A stretch of DNA of 64,000 nucleotides from Dysidea avara (GCF_963678975.1 NC_089278.1:13993959-14057958); one strand, 5' to 3'; counted from the first letter of the stretch, positions 24,626 to 47,105 are shown. Translations and numbers: made by a program. Notes: generated by a model not told the origin, from the sequence alone.

Positions 24626-25212
24626 TGTTCAGGTAAACAAGATATTTAAATTTCTTAATCTCGACAGACTTTCCATCGCGTCTATAAAACTGCACTAGCA
24701 ACGCACTGATAGAAACCGGAGCAAAACACGACGTGGGATTCCCCGTAACCAAATAAAAAACCGCACTCATTTGTAAGCGCCATTAATTTCCTGAGTCTTG
24801 AAATAAACGATTTCTATTGGCTCGTTCATATAGCAACCGCATTGGCGGAATTTAATAAATTGGCGCAAAGAGCCATTTTGTATCCAAGAATTAAAGCAGT
24901 GGAAGCCAAGGGGAAAGAGGTGAAATGCACGCATTGTATTGTATGCTGTTGTACTCATATAGTCTGTTTAGCCTACGCACTTTTGTAAAAAGCTGGGTTT
25001 TAGAAATGAACGTGTTCTTTGCGGACACTCACAGAAGCGCGCTATTTTTTGGGCATTCCTTCTTTGGACAATTGTGTTAAACAGTTTCGTTTTACAGCTT
25101 ATGGCCAAAAGTAACCGGGTTATAAATTTTGTACATTTTGAGAGCGCGTTTTTGAAACCAAAACAAAGCTCAAATGCATGTTTGTTTTTTTACAGGCGCC
25201 CCACCGGAGAGA
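24626..25212. promoter_or_regulatory. shared divergent promoter region
   Basis: The 587 bp between the start codons of the EF-hand-like gene (-) and E2F7/8 (+). Contains ATTGG/CCAAT-type sequences (near 24816 and 24840), an E2F-like TTGGCGCAAA near 24861, and further GCGC-rich blocks near 25036 and 25143. An AG at 25194-25195 after a T-rich run suggests a 5' UTR intron for E2F7/8 that ends 17 bases before its start codon. Autoregulation by E2F factors is known for E2F7/8 in vertebrates; here it is inference. Confidence 0.45.
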
Positions 25213-35125
<9,913 letters not shown>

Positions 35126-36430
35126 CTATGAGATAATGTATTGTATAATATTATTAGAGAGGGATATAGTATTATTGAATTATTAACAGTATTGTATTAT
35201 TTCAACATGTAGTCCTGTACAGTTTACCCATGGCTCATCTATGTGTATGTTAGTTTTGTAGGAATATTGAATGTACGCATTGTATATGTATATTGGAGTG
35301 CCCACAGTTATAATTGTTTTGTTGCTCAAATGATAACAAAGTTGTGGCAAATTATGACTGCAATGTCACACTGCTTCATAAATAGGGTAGAAATTTCTAC
35401 CCAGCTGTTTGAGGTTGTACCCGTTATCAAAATCCTAGTAATGTACAAGATCATATTGTCAACTGTTGTTGATAGGCTAATCATACACTATATAACTTCT
35501 GATTAATGGTATGCATAAAAACCTTTGATCTTGGGAGATAATGATGTCTTAAAATCTACTAAGGCCTTGATCACTGTTGGGCTGAGTAGCATTGCAGATC
35601 TCATTGATCATCTGATCCACTAGTGATTGTGTAATACATAACATTATGGAAAGTGATTGTGAGTTGATATGATGCTGTACTCGTCCTACAATTATCAATG
35701 TCACTTGTTTTAAATCCACAAACGAAGAATAAAAAACATTCAAACGCAGTCAAATTTATTCTAAAAACTACTCTAATAGAACATTCATAGAATTATGCTT
35801 CTTAAAATGAGTATTCATAAATGTAGGATTTAGAGCCCTTGTAATAATTTTTATTAGGCCATTATTACAACTTAGATTGCATTGTTAAATTTTGAACTGT
35901 TCAAAATCTGTCAGTGTGTGCCTCAGACCCCAACATCCGCTGTGACTTACTATTAAATCCTTTGATAAATCCTGGCTTTGTCCCTGAATCCAAAACCATC
36001 CTATAGAGTAATTGTACTCAAAAGAAAAAAGCATAGAAGCTAGACAAGTGATTCAATTAATAGCTTTAATAACTAGATGTCATAAAAATTTCAATGTTGA
36101 AAGTGCCTGTCCCTTTTTTCAATTTCATGTTCTAGCTAGCATAACTGGCAATTCAGTGACAGAACATATATTATAACATTCAGGTGAACTTAAAATCTGA
36201 GAGGAATTGAATACAATGTTGATTGGAAGTAAAGAGCAGAAATGGACGGCTCCAGACACTTTGATTACATTTTATTAGCTACATATGTCATGAAAACTAA
36301 ATTAATTATTTACCTTGTTCAAATGCATGGTTTCTATGTTTGCTAACATGCAGCAACGCCTCTCCTTGTTATGAAACTAAGTTTCCATACACTCTTAATC
36401 AAAAATTTTTTTCAAATACATATAGTACTA
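35126..36430. other. 3' flank of E2F7/8, no gene seen
   Basis: AT-rich sequence, presumably with the E2F7/8 3' UTR at the left. One copy of the window's CTACTCTAATAGAACA motif lies near 35769. No gene or element ends were recognised. Confidence 0.4.
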
Positions 36431-36996
36431 GTATAGCGGCACAACGTAAAAATTGTGCACTTTTCCTGAAAGCATGAAGCTTTCATGAATTATATTATAT
36501 TGCCATCACATATTTGCACCTTTGGTGACCTTTATGGCCATTTTTGTTCAGAAATTTGATAATTTCTGAGACATTAAGTTGTTAAAACACGGTACCAATA
36601 TAAAGATCTAAACAACTAGCTTTTATATAGGTGATTTCATTCCTCATCATATTTTGAGGTAATTTTACCTCCCCATGGGTAATTTAGTTAAACTCAAAGA
36701 ATTTTGCAACTAATAAAAGCAATCACGGAATTGCCTATTAATTTCAAATAAAAACCAAGTTGTTTTGTTCAACACCTTTACTTTGGTACCATGTTTTAAC
36801 ACATCAGTTAATGCCTCAGGGAGATAAAGACAGAAATGGTCAAATTTTTGTGCAAAAGTGGCCACAAAGATCACCAAAGGTCAAATCTGTGATGGTACTA
36901 TATCAAAAAATACATGCCATGAGGAATACTATTTATGTGGAAAGTTTCATGCTTTTATATAAAAAAGTGCACGATTTAGGATCTATGTTGCTATAC
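36431..36996. mobile_element. 566-bp MITE with GTATAGC ends
   Basis: Terminal parts are an imperfect inverted repeat over about 60 bp, sharing GTATAGC at the tip, GTGCACTTTT and AAAGCATGAA blocks. Flanks allow a TA or CTA-type duplication. No coding capacity. Confidence 0.65.
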
Positions 36997-37346
36997 TAAT
37001 ACCCCAAGAAATATTCTTGGTTGGCTATAGCCTATATATGCCTAGATAGTTCATCCCTCACATGATCATTAAAATTATACACTCTTGACCCAACATGCTT
37101 CATTACACGCAGAGCGCTTCATGCATGGGGTTCTTTTCAAGTCATGGTTGTATGTATGTTACTTAGGAAGAACATGGTCAATTCCTCTATGAGAAACATT
37201 TGTATCACTGCTAAATATAGCTATACGTTAAGTCATTTTAGCCAGCTGTCATTACCAAATATGGAAGTGTTTCATACATAAAAGAAATGATTGTCACAAT
37301 GCTGTCTCTAGAAAAAATCAGTAATACAAATTTCATGAAGACACCG

Positions 37347-37436
37347 CTTCTCTCAGTCTTTTCTGTTGCAGCAACTGCAGACTTTTTGTTGGAGATCACA
37401 GTGCTTTCTTTAGGATTGTCTCTACTTTTTGGTTAA
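37347..37436 (+). pseudogene. relic of a third 7TM receptor of the local family
   Basis: Reads SVFSVAATADFLLEITVLS then GLSLLFG before a stop. This matches the fifth/sixth membrane region of the receptor at 38696-39895 (PVFSLAATAELAVFVILEIT, then VFSIGLSLYF), also at the DNA level, apart from a deletion of about four codons. It lies on the opposite strand to the intact copies. Neighbouring sequence shows no further match. Confidence 0.7.
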
Positions 37437-38695
37437 TATACAAGTTGCAAGCTGTACAGTTTGTGTGCTCTAGTTAAGGGATATGCTTATATATATTGTA
37501 TGTCGTATTCAGTTTTGAAATGAATAGATTCACATGAGCCCTAGTCACATTGCTCACATTTATATATATAGCAGCTACCCATTAAAACATTGCTTCAACT
37601 GACTACAGGACATTATAATACTGTGCTAAATGTACATATTCTACTAAATGCTAACTGTTGACATTAGAGTGTGATCTCTCAACATATTAGAAGCAGGGGA
37701 AGATCCAGGGTTTGGCAACAGGAGGGTAGGTATGTTAAGCAAGGGGTTTGCATGGGTGTTCAGGACTGAAATTTTTGATGTACAACATAATATATTATGC
37801 TTTAAAAGTGGTAGGGATCAGTGACAGTCATGAGAACAAGTTTAACCATGTGACTAAAGTAAATTGTCATATAGAATGGCATACCAAAGAACTATGTGCA
37901 TTTCATTTTGCTAGCAGGCTAAATGTATCCATGGGATGGTGCTGAAGTTATAAGTTTTCAAGGATTATTTTAGCAATATAATGATATCAATGATCTTGGT
38001 ACAGTGATACCTGTCTAATCACTTTGTCTACACCAGCCAAGCTAATAATCTCCAAGAGTGCATATCATCTGTGTACAAAGTGACCAGCAAATTGTCATGA
38101 CATGCAAGATAGACAAGTTTCAGCCGTTTGTTTGGTATGATTACACCTGTACCTATAATGTATGTATGCATGCAGTGTCTTCCTGTTGCTTTAGTAAGCT
38201 TGTACACATCCTGGTAATTTTGTGTAATGTTTGACAACTAAAGACACAATTGAAATATGAAAGGCCTACATAGTTTTTATCAAATGTGATAAATAGCCAT
38301 CTGAGAGTAAAAGTAATTATGGTAGATCAATACAGCACCTCTGCATTTCAATATAGCTATGGCTCATACGGTACATATGCAATGTTATAGACCATAATAG
38401 TGTCTTCTTTTACCATAATAAATGTGCATGGGTATAAAACAACGTCATCTACAGAAATCAAATGAGTTAATTTTGGGGTACAAAAATGTAATTGTATACA
38501 TTTAGATATCACGTGAGTACTGGATCCTATCAGTGTCAGCTTTCTTGCAGGACTTATCATCAAATATGGATAGCAAATACAATGCTCTGCTTGAGGTTAT
38601 GCACAAAGTGTATGACAACAGCATCAATCAACCAATAAGTTATACTACAACGCAGCATTTGTGACAAAAAAATAAAACTGTTCCATAGAACTGTA
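37437..38695. other. spacer before the receptor gene, no gene seen
   Basis: AT-rich; contains the downstream flank of the receptor gene at its right end. No element ends or credible frame recognised. Confidence 0.4.
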
Positions 38696-39895
38696 TTACA
38701 TTGAGGAAGTGTCAAGTGAGGTTTGCTGTGTTTGTGGTGAATCTGAAGTGCTTGCCCTTTTTCTCATGCAAGGAAAATGAGCACGAACATTTCTTGATGA
38801 CAAAAATAGAGTCAGTAAGATTGTTTGTTCCACTGCTGTACCACTGGTAACAGAAAGGATAATAACGTTACTTTGCACTCCCACTACATAAAGGATAACA
38901 AGAATAATAATATTAATCCCAATTGTAGCTGACAGAGTAACAGCAACTCGTAAATTAGTTGATTTCATTGCACAGCAGCTTTTGTTAACTAAAAAGTAAA
39001 GAGACAATCCTATAGAAAATACTGTGATCTCCAATATTACAAACACAGCAAGTTCTGCAGTTGCAGCAAGAGAAAACACAGGAGCATCTTCAACTGGGAT
39101 ATCTGAATTTACACAAAATGATCTTCGTCCATTATAAACTGTACCACTTACAGCTAAGTCAATCCCCATTGCTACCAGAAGACACAGGGTGGATGTTATT
39201 AGTACAAATATGATGTACTTGATTACACACAGTTTATTAACTGTTTCTTGTGGGATTAGTTTGTAGCTTTTGTACATGAGGTAGGCAAAGTGAAATAGAA
39301 TACTAAGTTTGATCGACTGATAGGCACATAGTAGGAAGAATATTATGTAGACAAACAATACACACACCAACGCGTTCTCCTCATCAACAGAATAAGCATA
39401 AACGAGGTCTCCTAATCCCACTGCGGTGATCGCTATCACAACACTACACATTGTGATAATCAATAGACCTGGTATTGTATGCAATTCTTTGATCAACAAG
39501 TGTAGACTAATATTAAAAACTACTGACAGTATAGTAACAGAGTATATTATCATTTGTATCAGAAATACTGGAGTAGTAACAGTATTGTCATCTTCTTCGC
39601 TATGGCATCTACTACCATTTGATGGAGCAATGAAAATCACTGTACTATTAATTGTAGTACTTATTATAACATGTTCAGTTTTATTAACAATGTCCTGTAA
39701 CTCACTGGTGAAATCGTCACTAACTCTGATTGTATTCTGATTCACAAAACAATACTGAGACTCATTCAGTGATATTATCTCAACACTATCATCATCCATC
39801 ATGACATCTGTCACACTTGGTAGAGAAATACCAATCACTTGAACAATGAAAGATACTAGCAGCAGTAATTGTAACCTCAAAACAACAACTGTCAT
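38696..39895 (-). CDS. single-exon seven-transmembrane receptor (class-B/adhesion-like), 399 aa
   Basis: Probable G-protein-coupled receptor at the cell surface; ligand unknown. A signal peptide (LQLLLLVSFIVQVIGIS) precedes a short ectodomain of about 95 residues rich in N-glycosylation sites (NES, NKT, NST, NGS). Seven hydrophobic segments follow from about residue 118 to 372, then a short basic and Ser/Thr-rich tail. TM1/TM2 carry NISLHLLIKELHTIPGLLI, reminiscent of the HLL...LR...LL signature of adhesion/methuselah-like receptors, but no GPS site is present. Intronless. A paralogue lies at 44704-46005 and a relic at 37347-37436. Family assignment beyond 7TM is inference. Confidence 0.8.
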   Translation of the reverse strand: MTVVVLRLQLLLLVSFIVQVIGISLPSVTDVMMDDDSVEIISLNESQYCFVNQNTIRVSDDFTSELQDIVNKTEHVIISTTINSTVIFIAPSNGSRCHSEEDDNTVTTPVFLIQMIIYSVTILSVVFNISLHLLIKELHTIPGLLIITMCSVVIAITAVGLGDLVYAYSVDEENALVCVLFVYIIFFLLCAYQSIKLSILFHFAYLMYKSYKLIPQETVNKLCVIKYIIFVLITSTLCLLVAMGIDLAVSGTVYNGRRSFCVNSDIPVEDAPVFSLAATAELAVFVILEITVFSIGLSLYFLVNKSCCAMKSTNLRVAVTLSATIGINIIILVILYVVGVQSNVIILSVTSGTAVEQTILLTLFLSSRNVRAHFPCMRKRASTSDSPQTQQTSLDTSSM

Positions 39896-42196
39896 TTTCT
39901 TCTATAGATCACACTACTTCAGTGTAGCCAGAGCTGTATATAGTGTATTGAGACCATCTCATATTGTATATAGGGAGACCATACAATTATGTAAGAAGTG
40001 GGATTCTGTGTACACCATCATTTCCTTTCTATAATCTCATCACAGTCTTACAAGTGATGCAATGTACATTATACACTTCAGTGAAGTGTGAGAAACAAAG
40101 AGAACATACAATTACATCCTGGTGCATGTTGTGTGCAATAACATAGGCATACACAGCGTTAGTATAGTATATTCATAATGCTTCCCACTTAGCTCTGAAG
40201 TAGCAGAACTATCCACTTTCACCACTGAATTACCATGGTTATGTTATTGTATACTTGCATTACTGACATAACTGTTTATTCACAATTTAACGAACCACAT
40301 TATGTGAAATCATATATATATTTCAGATTCAAAATTCAAATTTAGATTGAAATTCCAAGTCAGATTCAATATAGTATGGATTACCATCTTTACACACTTC
40401 TCCACAGTGAGAAGTTAACAGCAACAAAACTCTACAATCACCCATGCTCACTTCTTATTTTATCACCACCATGCACCATGTGATGATGTAACCATGCATG
40501 AAGGGGCTGCTTAATGTATGTAACTGCACAGATGTTATTCAAAATTATTTGGGATATATACTGTGTACCTATACAGTTTAAAACGTTTAAATTGGTGATT
40601 GGATATATTACATATTCCTGAGAACAATAACAACACAAACACCATACAAGAATACTACATTTAGTAGCAACAGCAATTGGTACACAGCTCCTTGATAGTA
40701 TACTATATGTTTAGCAATGTTGAATAAGTGCATTATATTATGCAATGGCATAGCTTTGCTGTCAACTATTTCCCCAACACAGGCCACCACTAGTACTGCT
40801 GCAATGTGCCTTTTTCTGGATTGCTTTAATCATGCAGGTCAAGTATATATATATTAAAATGCAAATAATATTCTGTTGCTTCTGCATTTGCCGTAGTGAC
40901 AGCAGTATGAATGTGATTACGTAGCATAGCTGAAAAAGATTTAAGCATTGTTTATTAAAAGTTATTCTGCTAGGACCATGCACAAGTAACTTTAAAGCCT
41001 GTATAGCAGGGACTAGTCCCAGATTGATATGTCATCAGTAATGTAATAATGAGAAGGTGATAATATCACTGGCCCACTGTGTTTGAGGAACTTGTAAGGG
41101 TGTTGTTGACAAGTATATACAATTGGGAAAAACTGAAGTGACAGTTATTGCTATGTATACAAACAATGGCTATACCATTTCTCCTTGCTTTAGTTCTAAT
41201 TTGTATAATTGAAAACAACCAGATTAATTGCTTTAGTTCTAATAGCTACACAAACATCAAGAAGCTACCAATTCAGAACTCAGCCTTAGAGTAAATACAT
41301 CCAGATGTGATAGCAACCAGACTTACATCAGTATATAATCTAAAATGGACACTAGGTGTAATATGGGTCTCTGTTATCTGGCTCAGTGCTTCTACCAAGA
41401 AATGCAGAGAACAGACTCATGATCAACAGAGGTGACATGCCACAAATAATTGGAATTGAAATCAATTATATATACTGTAATGACTGCACCCTTTTATAAA
41501 CTTTATGCCTTCTTGTTCTCATAGACTAGAATTTCAAATTCTTGACCAATTGTTGTGTCAGCCTGTCATATACTAGTCACACATATAAGCGAAGTACTGA
41601 TGCACAATAATATACAGCTTGTCATGTTCAGATCACAAGCATAGGCTAAATGCTGATGCTTACAGCTTCTCGACATAGCTACGTGCTTCATTACTTTGAT
41701 AACACACAGAATAAAATAAGTTACAGTATCACATGCATATACCACAATAACACTTTCTTTTAACATGAACTCTAACTCATATGTATAACTACAAGCAAGC
41801 TGCCAATCTATAGCAGCGCTAATAATATACACAATCTACATAATATACATGTTAACAAATTATATGATTATTATGTTTCTGTTCATTTCTCCTGAGGTTT
41901 TTAAATGATTGTATAGTCAATGATTTCTTTACAAATGACAGAGTAATAGTAAACCTCAGCCTATAAATTAATTCTGGGGCTTAGTTGGCATGATAAGTGG
42001 TTTAAGCAGTGACCCATGCAAGGCTATATTGCGTGTATACTATAGGTAAGAAAAGATACATGTTGTCATGTGAGCATTGGGATGATAATTAGCAGCTAGC
42101 TTCTGACATGTTACTCAACTGATCTGTGTTCACACTACTGCTGCTTAAGGGTTTGTATCTACTCCCTTATATGCATGCATTTTGAATTCTTGCATA
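39896..42196. other. intergenic spacer, no gene seen
   Basis: AT-rich sequence upstream of the first receptor gene. Only short frames without recognisable products; no clear element ends. Confidence 0.4.
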
Positions 42197-43819
42197 AATG
42201 GAATACAATTGTACATGTGAATTTGAAGGATTTTCAAGTTGGAGCAATTTTAGTACTCCTGAAGTTAAGGCTGTAGTTGTATAGTACCATAGCTATGTAT
42301 TGAACTATATCTTCATTTTTGTATTGGAATTATTTCTTTCCATCCTTTCACTCAATTGTCTCTTCCATCCTATAACATTCAATTGTTGTTTACTTCTCTG
42401 CTTTATAATTATGTTGAATGTTAACACTTGTATTCTGTAGTAATGTGGTATAGGAGGATCACTATGTTCCTGAGGTTATGTGACAAATGTGGAAAGTCCC
42501 AGACTGTAGTGTGGTCCAACTCTTCCATTGGCTGGTTTGTCTAGTTATCTGACACATACCATTCTTATACATTATAACTTATAGCAGTAGTCTGTTCCAC
42601 ATAACGAGTAAGCAGCCATGAAATTCTGTGGAGTGCTATGTACTCTAATATAGCAGTCAGCTTTAATAGAGCAGTGAAGTAGTCAAATAAAAAGGCCTGA
42701 TTGGCTTTTCTAATTTTAGTCAAATTTTCATTCTCAGAGAAACTTCTGCTAAAAGGTTGTCAATAAATAAATCAAACCGACACTGCTTCAGTAACATCTT
42801 AGGTCATTTCAGTTATGGGTGGTGTTACTACTCACTCAACTGGACTGCAAGACTCACTTTTAATATGGCTACCATCATATTCCCCATGCTCCTTGCGTAT
42901 TAGGGAGGCTTGAACAAGTAATATCGCAAACAAACACATACTATACCAGTCCCACTGTGTATCAACCTCCTGGCTTATGGTAACTGAAAATGGCAACCTA
43001 TAAAGCCAGTTATTCACAATATTTATCGGTACAAACTGATGTGTATAGTCTACTCAATGTTGTAGTGCAATCCAACACAAACCTTGATAAAAAATATATT
43101 TTTTTATTTCAGGCCAGAACATATATGGAAATAACTTGATCTCAACTAGTGTGGACAATCCACACTTAAAGTTTGCTAGCTTATACATGCACAGTGTTCC
43201 TTGCTAGATAGTGGTAAAAACTATGCACAAAACTTACAGGGTATTTAGCCCAGTAAACAAAGTTGCTCTTTTTATAAATCCACCTGCAAAATTACTAATA
43301 CTTTTAAAATGTAAAAAGGAGTGTTCCATTCCAGTCTAGTGAATAGCAACACTCTGGTTGGTATTGTATATTGATATTTTGGTAGCTATATACACAATTA
43401 AAATTATCAATTAAAGCGGTCACTATTTAGTGGATTGGACTACTGGACTGGACTGAACTCCTGGACTGACATGCTTTCCAGTTTTTACACACGCTATGGT
43501 TGGATTTATTAATTTTTACTACATAGCTACTTAAATATTTTCAGGGAATCTGAACCTGCTAAAATGCTGAATACAGTGATTTCGCTACTATTTAATTATT
43601 TTACTCTACACCACTGCCCTTTACCTTAGTGTGCATGAGAAGCACACTAGCATCAACAATCTATTAGGGGACTGGGGGCATGTCCCCTTATTAGGACCAC
43701 ACTATGTTCAAATGCAGATATAATTCAATACATACAACTACGTATGATACAGCTTCATCTCAGGAGTACTAAAATTGCTCCAACTTGAAAATTCACATGT
43801 ACAATTGTATTCCATTTGA
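42197..43819. repeat. possible 1.6-kb transposon relic with inverted ends
   Basis: The left end (AATGGAATACAATTGTACAT, to about 42265) and right end (about 43765-43819) are inverted copies sharing GTTGGAGCAATTTTAGTACT. The interior has no coding frame; it includes a GACTGGGGGCATGTCCCC hairpin near 43669. The extent as one element is inference. Confidence 0.5.
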
Positions 43820-43870
43820 TTGTTGTCATCTTGTTTGATAGTGTTATAAAAAGGTATGCAGCTATACTGA

Positions 43871-43995
43871 CACTGTAAATTCAGAAGTAAAAAAAATTAA
43901 TCTCAAAGGGATGACTCCTGTGGAAACTCATATATACTCAGTTGCCACACGAGTCATCCATTTGGTATGAAATTCATATTATCGAATTTACAGTG
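43871..43995. mobile_element. 125-bp MITE with CACTGTAAATTC ends
   Basis: Ends CACTGTAAATTC and GAATTTACAGTG are inverted; inside, AAAGGGATGACTCC and GAGTCATCCATTTGG form a second arm pair around ACTCAGTTGCC. A diverged copy lies at about 48694-48786. Confidence 0.65.
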
Positions 43996-44703
43996 CAGAG
44001 CAGACTGACTGTTCTATTAGAGTATATCTGTCTTTTTTACTGTGAATTCACATTAAAGACTATTGTAAACAATGTATGTACCTGTATACATTTGTAATAC
44101 TTTTAAAAATTGTGTTTAGATTTACTGCACAAGCACTGATGGATGGTGGAATGCTTACTAGCAGTGACCTCAGTTAATAAAATTTATAATTTAGCAAGTG
44201 TTGTGTGTTATATAAGTAATTGCAGGGAATACATCCTCTCCTCAATAACTGTACATGCATTTCCTTATGCATGTAGGTGTTCTTATTGTGTCACATTTAT
44301 ATAGCTGGATTGACAAGGTGCGCAAATTTTCTCAACAATAAAACTGTAAATTAAGTGTCTAATTTCTTATAGAACAGTTGAAACTCTTTACTCGTATAAT
44401 TATGTTACTTTCACCCTGCACTCTGCTCTGGCAATTATCTCCATTGTACAGAACATTTGATGTTGAGATTCTGATTCTTAGTATGGAGTTAGAGCCTCAG
44501 GCCTCACTATATGGAATAGCAGTTTATACTGAGCAGATGCAGTAATGTATGATACATGCAAGGATATGATTACAAAGACAAAAAATTGATTAAGGATACA
44601 CTGAAGGTCTACTAGCATTGCAGGTGATTTTATACATATTAGAAACCTTAGCTATACTGTACAGATTACAGAGGTTCACTGAATTACGAATTATGTAACA
44701 CAA
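43996..44703. repeat. duplicated noncoding block, copy A
   Basis: Shares ordered blocks with 48787-50800: the CACTGATGGATGGTG segment, CTCAATAACTG...TTATGCA..GGTGTTCTTAT, GAACTCTGCTC-like and GATTCTGATTCTTAGTATG segments, and the AGATGCAGTAAT end. It is the 3' flank of the second receptor gene. Confidence 0.75.
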
Positions 44704-46005
44704 TTAAACCCGAGTCTCTTTATAACTACCGACATGTAGCCTACTTAGAGATCTTGACAGTGTAACTTTTGTCTTAGTCCATGCTTTGTGTGATGACAGA
44801 AATACGACAAACAATATCAGTTGTTCCACTGCTGTTGCACTTGTAACTGAAGGTAAATATAGTTCACCTGAAACACGCGCTACCCTCAAGGATATAAGGA
44901 GAATCATATTAATTCCAACTGTAGCTGCTAGAGCAATGGCTATTCGTACATTAGCAGATATTGTTTTGCAACATTTTCTTCTGTTAGCTAAAAAGTAGAG
45001 AAGAAGTCCAATGGAAAACATTACTATCTCAGATGCTACAAATGTGATCACTACAAGAGATGCTATGCCAGAGAATATGACAGCATTATCACCACCAACA
45101 TCAGCATTAGCATTGACACAAAATGATCCACCTCCACCGTACACTTCGCCAGTGCCAGCTAATTCAAATAATATCACAAAAACAAAACAGAAGATGGAAG
45201 ATACCAGCACAAATGCACCGTACTTACTCAGTATACATCGTTTATGTTCTGTTTCGTCTGAAGAAATTGTTTTGTAACTTTTGTACATCAGATAGGTAAA
45301 GTGGAACAGAATGCCAAGCTTGATCGCTTGATAGACAAATAGTATATAGTACGATAAGTTGATAAATACAATACACACTGAATTGTACTGTTCTTCTTCA
45401 GCAACATAACTATAGGTGAAACTTACAAATGAAACAATAGTGACCAACACCACAGAACCACACATCATCATTATTAGTATACCTGACACTGTACGTAACT
45501 CCTTAATCAGCAAGTGTAGTGTAATATTAGCAACTGCTATCAGTATAGTAATGGCATCCAGTACAACTAGGATTATGTACACTGGAGTAGGGACACCAAT
45601 GTTGTCATCTTCTTCACTACATCTGCTACCATTTGATGGAGCAATGAAAATCACTGTACTGTTAATTGTAGTACTTATTATAACATGTTCAGTTTTATTA
45701 ACAATGTCCTGTAATTCACTGGTGAAATTATCTCTAACTCTGATTGTATTCTGATTCACAAAACAATACTGAGACTCATTCAGTGATATTATCTCAACAC
45801 TACCATCATCTATCATACTCGGTAGAGAATTACCGTTCACGCAAATCGCGAAGAGCGCTACCGCGAATACAAGTAAAAACATTATTCGGTCTACTCTGTT
45901 GAATAATAGATCTCCATGTCCGCTGCTGCTGCTTTTCTCAATTGCCTTTACATTCATTCCAAACAATGCCACACAAGCAGCACGCATCATAGTACATGAC
46001 TTCAT
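44704..46005 (-). CDS. single-exon seven-transmembrane receptor, paralogue of 38696-39895
   Basis: Open for 433 codons from ATG at 46005, but the ATG at 45882 is preferred because it starts directly with a signal peptide (MFLLVFAVALFAICVNG), giving 392 aa. The ectodomain is almost identical to the first receptor (three differences in about 64 residues, SLNESQYCFVNQNTIR onward), while the membrane region is only about half identical. Seven hydrophobic segments, a Lys/Arg-rich last loop and a short basic tail. Conserved landmarks include LHLLIKEL, YQAIKLGILFHF and YLMYKSYK. Presumed cell-surface receptor with unknown ligand. Intronless, same strand as its paralogue, 4.8 kb away. Confidence 0.8.
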   Translation of the reverse strand: MKSCTMMRAACVALFGMNVKAIEKSSSSGHGDLLFNRVDRIMFLLVFAVALFAICVNGNSLPSMIDDGSVEIISLNESQYCFVNQNTIRVRDNFTSELQDIVNKTEHVIISTTINSTVIFIAPSNGSRCSEEDDNIGVPTPVYIILVVLDAITILIAVANITLHLLIKELRTVSGILIMMMCGSVVLVTIVSFVSFTYSYVAEEEQYNSVCIVFINLSYYILFVYQAIKLGILFHFTYLMYKSYKTISSDETEHKRCILSKYGAFVLVSSIFCFVFVILFELAGTGEVYGGGGSFCVNANADVGGDNAVIFSGIASLVVITFVASEIVMFSIGLLLYFLANRRKCCKTISANVRIAIALAATVGINMILLISLRVARVSGELYLPSVTSATAVEQLILFVVFLSSHKAWTKTKVTLSRSLSRLHVGSYKETRV

Positions 46006-46499
46006 AGTGTACGAATTTTATTGTAATGACGGAACGGGCGCCGCCAAACTCATAGCAGACTAGTCAGGTATAATAAAATGCACACCTTCCTGACTGTAAC
46101 TCCATCATTTCAGCGACTTGCAGAACCTAACTAGCTACATCCATCTCCAATGGTATTAAATGCAATATTCAACTCTTGGGATGCCCCAGTTTAAATGTCC
46201 AACATTTAGTTTGTATTTGTTGTCTGTTTTGTAATTGAGGTTTTGGTTTTGTATTATGTGTTAGTTGTTGATGCTTGTATATGCAGTGTTTAGCTAATTT
46301 TTGTACTGTGTATATTTTTAGTGTTACTGTAGCTATGTTGTCACTCCTGCAAGGCTCTAGCCGATTGTATGGAGTTAAAACAATAAATCATATATCACCA
46401 TCATCACCATAAATCAATCAAACAAGTGTAAATGTTCTGGCTATCTCACAGATATTCCGGTTCTCTGTAAACCAATCCCCCTCACACGCACATTGTAAA

Positions 46500-47105
46500 A
46501 CCAAGCAATGCCCACTGCAAAACACAGTTATTGATACCCAGCTAACCAGCACTATAGGATGCCTGTACACCACTAAGGCACTTGAGTCTTGTGCAGGTGG
46601 GCAGGACTAGTAATCCACAGAAAGACTGTCCAGGTCTCATGGCCGAGAGAGGTCGTGGAACCTGAGGTTCCATAATGACCCTAAGTACGGTCGAGAGGAC
46701 AGTTGAACATTTGCTCTCCCAGTGAACACCAGGTACCCACTACCCACAGTTCTGGGTACCCATTAATGTTACATCTGGGTTGGGTGCTTCCCCAGTTGAC
46801 ACCAGGCCACCAGCTGCAGGTCTCCATTATATAGCTGGGTATACTGAACCAAGTTTCTTGCTCAAGGAAACAACAACTCCAACTTGGCATCAATCCTGGT
46901 ACCTTCCAATTACCAGTATTCTGCCTTACACATATACACACACATACACAAAGCAAAAAAAGCAAAGCAAAGCCTTCAGCTGCGTGCCATACTAGCATGG
47001 TCATACCTACCCAGTAAACCAGCAGTGGGATGCCTGTGTATTGCTCAGCATATGAGCCAGCACAGACAAATTCTCCTGGGACAGAACTAGTAGTTAACCT
47101 GTACA
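46500..47105 (-). mobile_element. SINE-like retroposon, diverged copy, with an extra 3'-end fragment
   Basis: Reverse complement matches 3675-4125 in order: TTGTTTCCTTGAGCAAGAAAC, two CCCAGCTGT/GGGTACC modules, GGACAGTC segment and the CTCAAGTGCCTTAGTGGTG tail. At 46990-47105 a second partial tail (CAGTGGGATGCCTGTGTATT) suggests a nested or truncated copy. A CA/TA-rich tract lies near its head. Confidence 0.6.

Noticed and set aside
39426-39740. Plus-strand frame of 104 codons, echoed at 45416-45754
   Set aside because: Antisense shadow of the two receptor ectodomains; it is conserved only because the sense coding sequence is.
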